64,000 bases of DNA from Brevibacillus reuszeri (GTDB lineage Bacteria > Bacillota > Bacilli > Brevibacillales > Brevibacillaceae): positions 310,001 through 374,000 of the forward strand of contig NZ_BEXF01000002.1 of NCBI RefSeq assembly GCF_002897295.1. Direction: 5' to 3'. Shown here one piece after another: positions 53,321-63,176 of this stretch. Under the pieces are notes generated by a model. That model had not been told where the DNA came from. It did not search any database and worked only from the letters and a program-made list of their open reading frames with translations. The translations under genes and the position numbers were made by a program. Position 1 is the stretch's first letter. Every line of letters starts with the position of its first letter.

Positions 53321-54226
53321 CTATTTATGAAAACGGTCCAATACGGTGAAAAAGTCCTTTAAAAACTGATGAAACAGCTTCTCCGTCGGCAGTAGCTGGC
53401 GCTCCGTCGGAATAATCACTCCGACAGTACGCGTCACCCGCGGCTCAATCACCGGTACTTTTACCGTAGAGCGCGGGATGCTGTCCACGAGCGTAATCTC
53501 TGGAATCAGCGTCACGCCCAGACCAGCGGCAACCAACCCTTTGATCGCATCGATATCGTCACCCTCGAAGGACACCTTGGGGTAAAAGCCGAGCTGCTGA
53601 CAGGCATTGACGACGATTTCACGCAAAACATAGCCCTCGGGAAACAAAATAAAAGATTCATTACGCAGCTGACCCAATTCCAGAGCCGGACGGTCCGCAA
53701 GCGGATGGTTGTTAGGCAGCAGCGCTACGATATGCTCCAAAAATAAAATATCCCCTTTAATCCGCTTCTCGTCTTTTGGCAGCGGACCAAGCAGTGCCAT
53801 ATTGATATCGCCTTTTTTAACTGCATCAATCAAATAGTGATAGGAGCCTTGCTTGAGCAAAAAGTTCACAGACGGATACAGATTGCGAAAAGCGGAGATC
53901 GCTGTCGGCAGCGTATACGAAGCCAGGCTACTCGGAAAACCGATCCGGATCGTGCCTTTATTAGGGTCCAGGCATTCCTCGATTTCCCGCTTCGCATTCT
54001 CGATCACCGTCATTGCTTGCTGAATATGCTCCAGAAACATGCTGCCGATTGGCGTTAATTTTACGTTTCGCCCCTCGCGTATAAACAAATCCACGCCCAG
54101 CTCCTGTTCCAGATTCACAATTTGGCGACTCACCGCAGACTGCGCTACGTGCAGAGCGATTGCAGCCTCCGTTACATGTTCTCGCTTGGCAACTTCAATA
54201 AAGTATTGAATTTGTCGCAATTCCAC
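53321..54226 (-). CDS. gltC: LysR-family regulator, GltC-like
   Basis: 301 residues from the GTG at 54226 (MELRQIQYFIEVAKREHVTE), which matches the start and length of Bacillus GltC (300). The HTH VTEAAIALHVAQSAVSRQI and the effector-domain segments GTIRIGFPSSLASYTLPT and GDDIDAIKGLVAAGLGVTLIPE are nearly GltC-like throughout. In Bacillus subtilis GltC activates glutamate synthase genes. Here it is divergent from gdhA, 173 bp away, so it probably controls glutamate dehydrogenase. Confidence 0.85.
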   Translation of the reverse strand: MELRQIQYFIEVAKREHVTEAAIALHVAQSAVSRQIVNLEQELGVDLFIREGRNVKLTPIGSMFLEHIQQAMTVIENAKREIEECLDPNKGTIRIGFPSSLASYTLPTAISAFRNLYPSVNFLLKQGSYHYLIDAVKKGDINMALLGPLPKDEKRIKGDILFLEHIVALLPNNHPLADRPALELGQLRNESFILFPEGYVLREIVVNACQQLGFYPKVSFEGDDIDAIKGLVAAGLGVTLIPEITLVDSIPRSTVKVPVIEPRVTRTVGVIIPTERQLLPTEKLFHQFLKDFFTVLDRFHK

Positions 54227-54360
54227 GGCTGTCACATCCTTTTTCCATTCATCTAATTCCGGCATGATTCTGATCTAATTTTCATATTGTTTCGATTAAT
54301 TTTCAATAATAAAATACATGCAAGAAAGCAAAAATGAGTCCGACATAGCGTCACTATTGA

Positions 54361-54372
54361 CTGTATATACAG
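54361..54372. promoter_or_regulatory. Perfect 12-bp palindrome before gdhA
   Basis: CTGTATATACAG lies 28 bp before the gdhA start and is a candidate operator. The classical GltC box was not found. Confidence 0.35.
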
Positions 54373-54378
54373 ATGTAG

Positions 54379-55791
<1,413 letters not shown>

Positions 55792-55808
55792 TTCCCCAAA
55801 GAAGATCG

Positions 55809-55846
55809 AAGCGGACTATCTCTGAAAAGTTAGTTCGCTTTTTTTC
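55809..55846 (+). terminator. Terminator of gdhA
   Basis: AAGCGGACTA (55809-55818) with TAGTTCGCTT (55831-55840), then TTTTT. Confidence 0.85.
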
Positions 55847-56059
55847 GTGTAAGATAAACACCACACCTAACTCTCTTTATTTTCAACCAAAACAGATAAA
55901 ATCCCTCCACCAAAGCTACCCCTTATACCTCGTCATAATAACCTTTTATCGTTCTATCCCTTGCACTTCACACATCTCGAGCATACAATGAATCAAGATA
56001 TTTAAATCTATTTTGGATAAAAACATGCAGCCATTCATTCTCAGAAAGGGATGCTTGCA

Positions 56060-57256
56060 TTGAATCGCTCACTCATTGTTTTCGTCGTTTCCTTTGTGGC
56101 TTTTCTCGGTCCGTTCAGTCAGTCCATTTATGCACCCATTCTGCCCGAGGTCGCACAGCATTTTGCTTCCCCGCAGCTGCTCGTCAATTTCAGTCTCTTT
56201 ATCTACACATTTACTCTGGCAATCATGCAGATCGTGTATGGGCCACTGACTGACGCACTGGGCAGGCGAAGGGTGTTGCTGCCTGGTATTCTGGTTTATG
56301 TCCTCGCAACCATCGCTTGTAGCTATGCCACCACCATCGAGCAGTTTCTGCTATTCCGCGGACTCCAAGCGGCTGGGATCGCATCAGGGTCCGTGATTGC
56401 GGTTACGGTAATTGGTGACTTGTGCAAAGGAGCAGCTCTTGGCCGTGCGATGGGGACTTATCAGATACTCGTTTCACTTGGGTCTGTATTGGGTCCGGTA
56501 TTGGGCGGGGTAATTTGGGGATTCGTTGGTTATCACGGATTAGTTACCTTTTTGATTGGCATGGGGGTGCTCGTCCTGCTTGCTAATTTCTCTTTTACCA
56601 AAGAAACCAAGGCGTTACAGGATGCAAACAACCGCTTCCGGCTTGCTGTCGTGAAAGAAATCCTCCGTCATCCAATCGGTATGTCGATCATTTTACTTGG
56701 CTTTATTCAGTACTACACGTTTTTCACCTTTCTGGTCTTTCTTCCGCAAATTCTTGTGGAACGCTATGGATTGACCGTAGCGCAAAAGGGACTCGCTTTC
56801 ATGCCGCTTTCATGCTGCATTGTCATTGGCAGCTTTTTTGGCGGGAAGCTGATGGAAAGAGTTCCTATTTTTCGCTATTTGATTGGAACAGCATCGCTGA
56901 ATGTCGTAGCGATTATACTCAGTATCGTCAGTGCTGAGCTTTCATTTGTGCTCGTTTCCCTATGCAGTGCCTTGGTCGGTTTGTTTCAGGGCTTATCCTT
57001 GCCGGTCCAGACTGCACTTTTGTCCAGAACCTTTTCGCAGGAGCGCGCGACCTCGGTCGGCATCTACAATTTCTTCCGCTTTTTCGGCATTGCGGTCAGT
57101 CCGATGATTGGGGGAGTCCTGTATCAATGGGGGGAGGGACCATTGCTGTTTGGCTTCGTCTCTGTCGTTTTCGCTTTTGCTGTCTGGCTCATGAAGCGAA
57201 ACTTTACCCGGGCGGAAAAAGCCCAGCTGTCGGAAACTAATCATGCGTCTGTATAA
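56060..57256 (+). CDS. MFS transporter, Bcr/CflA-like drug efflux
   Basis: 398 residues from the TTG at 56060 (MNRSLIVFVVSF), nine bases after AAAGGG; the ATG at 56051 touches that site. 12 helices; YGPLTDALGRRRVLLPG (motif A) and GSVLGPVLGGVIWGF (motif C) mark a drug:H+ antiporter. The ROK regulator gene follows 41 bp later on the same strand, so the pair is probably co-transcribed. Confidence 0.86.
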   Translation: MNRSLIVFVVSFVAFLGPFSQSIYAPILPEVAQHFASPQLLVNFSLFIYTFTLAIMQIVYGPLTDALGRRRVLLPGILVYVLATIACSYATTIEQFLLFRGLQAAGIASGSVIAVTVIGDLCKGAALGRAMGTYQILVSLGSVLGPVLGGVIWGFVGYHGLVTFLIGMGVLVLLANFSFTKETKALQDANNRFRLAVVKEILRHPIGMSIILLGFIQYYTFFTFLVFLPQILVERYGLTVAQKGLAFMPLSCCIVIGSFFGGKLMERVPIFRYLIGTASLNVVAIILSIVSAELSFVLVSLCSALVGLFQGLSLPVQTALLSRTFSQERATSVGIYNFFRFFGIAVSPMIGGVLYQWGEGPLLFGFVSVVFAFAVWLMKRNFTRAEKAQLSETNHASV

Positions 57257-57297
57257 GCAGAACGAATGATTAATGATACTTTACTTAGGGGATAACG

Positions 57298-58467
57298 ATG
57301 TTTAAAACATTCATTCAGGATACCGATCCGAAAAATCATTTGCCAAAAATGATTTTTTTGCTCATCCTTCAGCACGGTCCGATCTCCAGAGCAGAGCTTT
57401 TGGAGAAATCAAATGTAAAACAAACGACATTGGCACGAACCATCCAGGAGCTCGTCCAACACAAATACATTCGTGAGCATACCATCGTCCATGCTGACCG
57501 CGGTAGACCGCCTGTTTTGTATCAGATCGAGCCAGCCTGCGGTTATTTCATCGGCTTGCAGGTCTCTCGTCTGGAAGTCAAAATCGGCTTGATCGACCTG
57601 CGTTTTCAACTGATTGAACAAAAGACCTTTTTGATGACGTCCATGCACACACCACAGGTCGTCGTCCCCAAAATTACCGAAACGATCCACACCTTTATGG
57701 AGAAGCATCACATAGAGCTGGAGCAGCTGCTTGGCATCGGCATCGGAACGATTGGACCACTGGATCGGAAAAAGGGCGTCATTGTTCACATCGAGTCTTC
57801 TCTTGCACCTGGCTGGGATCATGTTCCCATCGTAGACATGCTTCAAGCTGCGTTTCCTGTACGCATTGTTTTGGAAAATGCAGCAAATATGGCCGCTTTG
57901 GGCGAATTCAAGCACATGTCACCACCCGTTGACAATCTGCTTTACTGTATCAGCAGCAGGGGACTCGGATGTGGGGTCATTGCTAATGGTGAGCTGCTCA
58001 AGCTAAAGGAAGGGATGAGCGGTTTCGGACACATGACCATCGATATCAACGGTCCCATGTGCACGTGCGGGAGAAGAGGGTGCTTAATCTCGTATACGTC
58101 TCCCTACGCCATCCTCAAGGAGCTCCAGCAAAAACGCCCAGCGCTTCAGCTGGAGGAAAATGCGCAAATCGATCACGTGATTGAATTTTTGAAGCAGGGG
58201 GATCAGCTTACCAAGGATATCGTTATGAAATCCGCAGAATACTTCGGGGTAGGGCTGGCGAACATCGTCAATTTATTTCACTCGGAATTAGTGATTGTAA
58301 ACGGTTCGTTGATCTATGAGTACCCGAATTACTATGAAAAAGTCATCGAAACCGCTTCGGCCTATTTATTAGACAAAGACAACGTCACCTTCAGCCAAGG
58401 AATGTTAAAAGAAAACGCCATAATGCTGGGGGCTTCAGCACAGGTGTGGGCATCCTACTTTCCGTAA
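57298..58467 (+). CDS. ROK-family transcriptional regulator
   Basis: 389 residues. The N-terminal winged helix (ISRAELLEKSNVKQTTLARTIQEL) is followed by the ROK fold with the zinc motif CTCGRRGCL. Kinase residues are missing: the ATP-site start is GLQVSRLEVKIG rather than DxGGT, NDAN is NAAN, and ExGH is GFGH. It is therefore a non-catalytic regulator of the XylR/NagC kind. The altered ExGH suggests weak or different sugar binding. It probably regulates the upstream MFS gene. Confidence 0.87.
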   Translation: MFKTFIQDTDPKNHLPKMIFLLILQHGPISRAELLEKSNVKQTTLARTIQELVQHKYIREHTIVHADRGRPPVLYQIEPACGYFIGLQVSRLEVKIGLIDLRFQLIEQKTFLMTSMHTPQVVVPKITETIHTFMEKHHIELEQLLGIGIGTIGPLDRKKGVIVHIESSLAPGWDHVPIVDMLQAAFPVRIVLENAANMAALGEFKHMSPPVDNLLYCISSRGLGCGVIANGELLKLKEGMSGFGHMTIDINGPMCTCGRRGCLISYTSPYAILKELQQKRPALQLEENAQIDHVIEFLKQGDQLTKDIVMKSAEYFGVGLANIVNLFHSELVIVNGSLIYEYPNYYEKVIETASAYLLDKDNVTFSQGMLKENAIMLGASAQVWASYFP

Positions 58468-58507
58468 AAGCACGGATCTCAGCTTAAAATGGACTCGCGA
58501 GGAAAAC

Positions 58508-58538
58508 GAAAAACCACCTTTCGTACAGGTGGTTTTTC
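58508..58538. terminator. Bidirectional terminator
   Basis: GAAAAACCACC (58508-58518) with GGTGGTTTTTC (58528-58538), between the ROK and YhgE genes. Confidence 0.9.
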
Positions 58539-58572
58539 TCGCTAGAAAGAGGGGACATCGCTGTACTCCCAC

Positions 58573-61248
58573 TCAGGCAATAATCTTCGTTTTCTTTGCA
58601 TTCTCCGTCGACTTCTTGATCAATCCGCTTAGCGGACGCTTCAGAGCAAGTGCCACAAACAGGCTTAATCCGATAAACCCAACCAGACAGAGGATATCAC
58701 GTATTGCTGTCTCCCAGAAAATCCCGCCTACCGCTTCCCGCAGCAAACTAATCGCATACGTAAACGGCATAAATGGATTGAGCGCTTGGAAAAAGGGCGC
58801 TGTCATACTGATCGGGAATGTACCACCCGAGCTGGAAAACTGGAACACCATAAAAATGATCGCAATGCCTTTTCCGACATTGCCGAAAACGGACAAAAGC
58901 GTATACGTGATCGTGACGAAAACCATACTGACCAGCATGGCGAACAGAACAAATGGCAGCTTATCGGCGACATAGGCGTCCAAAATGTAAAAATCACCAA
59001 GTGTGACGCATAGCGCCTGCAAAAGCCCGATCGTCATAAAGGTACCCAAGCGGCCTAAGTAAAGCTGATAAGGCTTGTAGCGCCCATCCGGATTATCCGC
59101 ATCAGGCTTCAGCAAAGAAATCAGCAGCGTAGCGCCAACCCATAGGGATAATACACCGTAAAACGGTGACATCGCAGAACCGTAGTTTGGAATCGGGTAT
59201 TTGCGATTTTCCTTGATTTGAACAGGACTTGCGAGAAACTCGCTCTCTTTTTTGATATCGCCGCGCAGCAGCTTGGCCAGATCGGCGAAGTTGTTGTTTG
59301 CTTCAACCTCTCTCAGCTTGTCTGCTGCTTGTCCAATTGCCTTTTCCAATGTGGGCAGATCATCTCGAACCAATCCTGCTACCTTATGAACTCCCGTCTC
59401 CACCTCTGGGAGCTTGTAGCGTACAAAATCTGCGAGCTTGGTGAGCTCCTGCTCGGCACCAGGCAGATCATTCTTGATAAAGGCTGCAGCTTCATCGAGC
59501 TTTTTTCCGATTCCCGGTAGATTTTCTCGCAGGAATGGCGCTGCGACTTTAATCGCTTTTTCAAAAGCATCTGCCTTGCTTTGCAGCGATTGCGCCAGCT
59601 CATGAACATTCGTACGAATTCGCGGTAGCTCCTGTTCAATCCGCTTCAGTTCTGCAAGCCCAAACTCCAGGCCGCTTTTTGTATCGGCCAAAATCGCTTC
59701 AATGTCCGGGAGACGATCAACCAGCTTGTGAAGATTCGCGGAGGCATCACCCGTCAGCTGCTTCATTCTTTCAATCCCTTCCTCGATTCGAGGAACGATT
59801 TCACTGTCGTAACGGGAGAGAATATCCTGAAGACCGGTGCTCGTTTCCTTGGAGAGCTGATTCAGTGCCTCCACCAAGTCTTTTGCAGGTGTCTTGCCTG
59901 CTTCCAAAGCACCTGCAATCGCTCCGAGAATGTCGATTTGCCGAGTCACTTTTTGCTGGATTGCCTGCAAGCGCTCCAATTGATTAGCAAGCGGCTGTCC
60001 CGGAATATAGCTGTTTAATCGGTCAAGCAGGGACGAGGTGCGCGCAAGTACTTTCTCTACGCCTACAAGTCTGTCCTTTACTGCGTTTACTTCATCGGCA
60101 GTTGGCAAACGGGACGGATTGATTTGCAGCAGTCTGTCAGTGAGTGCGGCGGTCGCATCAGCAGCTTGCTGCGCCAGCACCAGATTTTGCTTGAGCACAG
60201 GAGCAATCGTCTCGAACGCCCCATCATGTGTCGTCAAAAAGTCGTTCACCTGATCCGCAACGGCCGTACCTTTTTCCGCCAGATCAGCAATTTTAGGCAA
60301 AGCATTTTGAGCATCAGAAACAATTTCAATTGCCTGACTCGCTTTCTCTGTTCCGAGAGTGATCGCATGTGCGACCTTGTCGAAGCCTTGATCCAGCTCT
60401 TGAACGCGTGCAACCGCTTGATGGATCACGGGCAGCTTGTCCTCCAGCGATATAATGACCGACGCAGCCTCATTGATCCGCGGCCAGTTTTCCTGAATGC
60501 GGAGCACATGCTCTGCCGCTCGATTTATCTCAGGAATTCTTTTCTCCACTTCAATGATGATCTGTGCCTTGTCATGAATATCGGGGAGCTTTTTTTCCAG
60601 CTCCAAAACCTTCTGACCTGCCGCCCGTATCTCAGGGAGTCTTTTCTCCAATGTAAAAATGCCGTTTTCGACTTTGCGAATGGTCGGCAGCTGTTCCTCG
60701 ATCTGAATCCCGATCTCTGTGAGCTTCGTCAATAGTGCAGTACTTACTGCTTCCGTAAAGCTCTCGTTGATCTGCTTCGTAATTGCGGATACACCCGAGG
60801 AAGTGATTTTCGGGGCAACTGCGTTCACTTTTTCGTTTACGGTGTAGATGACCTCGGGTCGTTCCAGATTCCCGTTAATAATTCCTGTAATTTTTGAGGA
60901 AAAGTCTGACGGAATCAGGATGCTGGCATAATATTCGCCTCGGTCGACACCACGCTCTGCCTGCTCCTTGGTAACGAAGGTCCAGCCGAGCTTTTCATTC
61001 GTTTGCAAGCTTTTGATCAGTTCGTCGCCGATGTTGATCTGTTTGTCTGCAACTGTCGTTCCCTGATCCTCGCTTGTTACAGCCACTTTCACGCCTTGCG
61101 TATTGGCATACGGGTCCCAAACTGATTTAATATTGACCCAATCATATAAGCAAGGAAGAAGAATGATCGCGATAATCAAAAAGATGCCGGTCGGTACTTT
61201 GAAAATGTTAAGCCAATCTGTTTTGTAAATCTGCCATATCGAACGCAT
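58573..61248 (-). CDS. YhgE/Pip domain membrane protein with helical repeats
   Basis: 891 residues. The N-terminal membrane helix and YhgE N-domain (LPCLYDWVNIKSVWDPYAN) are followed by a long extracellular helical stalk and five or six C-terminal helices in the ABC-2-like YhgE C-domain. The stalk has two runs of roughly 22-residue repeats with an LPxI core, at about 215-305 and 540-670, predicting an extended coiled rod. Related proteins are phage-receptor (Pip) or secretion-linked proteins; EsaA of type VII secretion shares this layout. No other type VII gene is visible here. Confidence 0.85.
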   Translation of the reverse strand: MRSIWQIYKTDWLNIFKVPTGIFLIIAIILLPCLYDWVNIKSVWDPYANTQGVKVAVTSEDQGTTVADKQINIGDELIKSLQTNEKLGWTFVTKEQAERGVDRGEYYASILIPSDFSSKITGIINGNLERPEVIYTVNEKVNAVAPKITSSGVSAITKQINESFTEAVSTALLTKLTEIGIQIEEQLPTIRKVENGIFTLEKRLPEIRAAGQKVLELEKKLPDIHDKAQIIIEVEKRIPEINRAAEHVLRIQENWPRINEAASVIISLEDKLPVIHQAVARVQELDQGFDKVAHAITLGTEKASQAIEIVSDAQNALPKIADLAEKGTAVADQVNDFLTTHDGAFETIAPVLKQNLVLAQQAADATAALTDRLLQINPSRLPTADEVNAVKDRLVGVEKVLARTSSLLDRLNSYIPGQPLANQLERLQAIQQKVTRQIDILGAIAGALEAGKTPAKDLVEALNQLSKETSTGLQDILSRYDSEIVPRIEEGIERMKQLTGDASANLHKLVDRLPDIEAILADTKSGLEFGLAELKRIEQELPRIRTNVHELAQSLQSKADAFEKAIKVAAPFLRENLPGIGKKLDEAAAFIKNDLPGAEQELTKLADFVRYKLPEVETGVHKVAGLVRDDLPTLEKAIGQAADKLREVEANNNFADLAKLLRGDIKKESEFLASPVQIKENRKYPIPNYGSAMSPFYGVLSLWVGATLLISLLKPDADNPDGRYKPYQLYLGRLGTFMTIGLLQALCVTLGDFYILDAYVADKLPFVLFAMLVSMVFVTITYTLLSVFGNVGKGIAIIFMVFQFSSSGGTFPISMTAPFFQALNPFMPFTYAISLLREAVGGIFWETAIRDILCLVGFIGLSLFVALALKRPLSGLIKKSTENAKKTKIIA

Positions 61249-61386
61249 GAATGTACCACCTGATAATTAGGAATGGTTAACGCCTGACACTCACATGACA
61301 GTTTACCATATTAGGAAATTGGCTGGAAGGAAACTGCTACTAGTAGGATGAGCGGATGGAGGTTATTTTATGATCAAAATCCACGA

Positions 61387-61806
61387 TTATAAGCTCGTTA
61401 ATGCCCACTTGTTGCAATAGTATTTGATTTGAAGCTGTAGCCATTCCAGCGCGTCTTCCTCCTTATCGAAAACAGCTTTTGGACATCCATACAATTCGGC
61501 AATGCTTGGAGATGCTTTCGTTCGATAGGCTTGCTGCTCTTTTTGATTCATGGTGACGACCGCCATCCCCAAGCAATACATGCTCATCGCTGTTTTATTC
61601 TCCCGCAGCCAGCTCGTGAGCACATCCCTGGATTCAAGCATCGAGCTCTTGTCTCCCCAAGAAACTTCTTTTACAAGCAAGAGTCCGAAGCGCTGTTGTT
61701 TTTTCAATACATCCTCTAGCTTTCTCGTCAATATGTGGACAGTTGTATAGGAAGAAGAGGAACGAACCCTGTAAATCGGTTGTCCCTCGATTGGAATAAG
61801 CTTCAC
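61387..61806 (-). CDS. Uncharacterised STAS/SpoIIAA-like protein
   Basis: 139 residues, no signal or membrane segment. The alternating strand/helix pattern and the C-terminal PKAVFDKEEDALEWLQLQI resemble SpoIIAA-like STAS proteins of unknown function; that link is tentative. It is 54 bp downstream of the nitroreductase genes on the same strand. Confidence 0.6.
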   Translation of the reverse strand: MKLIPIEGQPIYRVRSSSSYTTVHILTRKLEDVLKKQQRFGLLLVKEVSWGDKSSMLESRDVLTSWLRENKTAMSMYCLGMAVVTMNQKEQQAYRTKASPSIAELYGCPKAVFDKEEDALEWLQLQIKYYCNKWALTSL

Positions 61807-61860
61807 CTTTCATCTTCCTTTCCGTGACGTTCAATCCCTCTTGGATAGCAAATAGGATAA

Positions 61861-62379
61861 TTACCAAACCTCTACTTTGTCATTTAGCTCAATCAGAGCC
61901 GCTTTTTCCGGAATAGGAGCAAAGAAGCCAATTGAGAGAATTCCGGCAATCCGCTCATTTTCCTCAATTCCTGCCAGCTTCATAAATTCCGTCCAGCCAC
62001 GGAAGTCACCCGAATCCCACGTCATACCCAATCCATGCGCCCAGCTGAGCAGCTGGATATTTTGAATCAGACAGCATACCGCAGCAAAATCTTCTGTAGC
62101 CATGTGCTCGTCTTTATTCATTTTAGCCGTCACGATCAGGCAGAGCGGAGCTTGGTCTATCGTATTCACAATTCGTGGATGCTGCTTCCAATCGATGCTG
62201 GCAGCCAGCTTCTGCTTGCCGTCCCCTTCTGCGTAAATAAAACGCCACGGCTCTCGAAATCGGTGATTCGGTGCCCATACGGCGTCATCAAGAATATTCA
62301 TGATGATATGCCTTGGAACAGGCTCATCCGTGAAATCTCTGACCGCACGTGTATCTTGGAATAAAGAAATCATGTTCAT
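61861..62379 (-). CDS. Nitroreductase-family flavoprotein
   Basis: 172 residues from the ATG at 62379 (MNMISLFQDTRAVRDFTDEPV), with AGGAGGGG upstream. FMN-site features TRAVRDF, DDAVWAPNHRFREPWRF and the late GGAxxG-like GIEENERIAGILSIGF are family typical. It probably reduces a quinone, nitro compound or ferric complex with NAD(P)H. The long upstream open frame lies inside the previous gene. It is the second of a tandem pair. Confidence 0.83.
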   Translation of the reverse strand: MNMISLFQDTRAVRDFTDEPVPRHIIMNILDDAVWAPNHRFREPWRFIYAEGDGKQKLAASIDWKQHPRIVNTIDQAPLCLIVTAKMNKDEHMATEDFAAVCCLIQNIQLLSWAHGLGMTWDSGDFRGWTEFMKLAGIEENERIAGILSIGFFAPIPEKAALIELNDKVEVW

Positions 62380-62402
62380 CATGCTCCCCTCCTGCTGTTG
62401 CT

Positions 62403-63008
62403 TTATAAAAATGAGATTTTCTTCATAACAGGTGTACGTTGCTTGCCTTTTGGTATCCGCTCGTAGTTGCCCATGAACAGGATCGTCACAATACGTTCTC
62501 CCTGCTGTAGTCCCATGGCTGTAGCAAACGACTGATTTCGCATATACGGCTCTGTGTTCCAGACGAGTCCAATCCCACAGTCCCACGCCAGCAAGGAGAA
62601 GCTCTGGAGCATCGCGCATATCGACGCATAGTCTCGTTCACACTTTTCCTCGCTCCCTTCCATTTCCTGAACGACAACGAGAAAAGCAGGGATGCTGATA
62701 ATTCTCTCCGCCATCATCTGCCCGACCTTGCTAGGAAGCCATTTGTACAGCTTGTGCTCGGCGTAAACACTCATGATGAGAGAGACAGCCTTTTCCTTCC
62801 CCTCTCGACTGGCGATATATACGAAGCGGCAGGGAAGCTTTCCCTTTTCGTTAAAAACGGATTGCCCAGCCGCTTGGAGCCGCTCCATTACGATTTCTTG
62901 TGATAAGGGGCGCTCGGAGAAGCTGCGAATCGTCCTGCGCTCCCGAACTAATTGCGACATATGTGTAGACCACTTCTCTTTTTCTCCCATAGCGCGTTGA
63001 TCTGCCAT
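62403..63008 (-). CDS. Nitroreductase-family flavoprotein
   Basis: 201 residues. RERRTIRSFSERPL and the C-terminal ATAMGLQQGERIVTILFMG are typical. It is a diverged relative of the next nitroreductase (24 bp away). The ATG at 63008 has AGAGGG upstream. A perfect Fur box lies 57 bp before the start, so the pair is predicted to be derepressed in iron starvation and could reduce ferric siderophores. Confidence 0.8.
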   Translation of the reverse strand: MADQRAMGEKEKWSTHMSQLVRERRTIRSFSERPLSQEIVMERLQAAGQSVFNEKGKLPCRFVYIASREGKEKAVSLIMSVYAEHKLYKWLPSKVGQMMAERIISIPAFLVVVQEMEGSEEKCERDYASICAMLQSFSLLAWDCGIGLVWNTEPYMRNQSFATAMGLQQGERIVTILFMGNYERIPKGKQRTPVMKKISFL

Positions 63009-63064
63009 GCTGCTTTACCCTCTTTCCCAGTAAAAATGGATGCTTTACATGCTCCCGATACCAT

Positions 63065-63079
63065 TGATAATAATTATCA
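63065..63079. promoter_or_regulatory. Fur box
   Basis: TGATAATAATTATCA is a perfect 7-1-7 inverted repeat identical to the core Fur box of Bacillus. It lies between the AraC terminator and the nitroreductase start. Confidence 0.9.
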
Positions 63080-63148
63080 CTCATACTTTCTGCTACCTGC
63101 TGAGGGAATTCTTTTACCTGTAGAAGTAGATCGTTCGCGTAACTGCAT

Positions 63149-63176
63149 TAAAAAAGACCTCCGAAGACCGGAGATC
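63149..63176 (-). terminator. Terminator of the AraC gene
   Basis: CTCCG/CGGAG stem (63159-63163 with 63169-63173) followed by seven T on the minus strand. Confidence 0.85.

Noticed and set aside
62998..63084. Small peptide frame starting MSDNYYQWYREH before the nitroreductase
   Set aside because: Its first codons are the Fur box itself and the ribosome site is weak, so the open frame is most likely coincidental.
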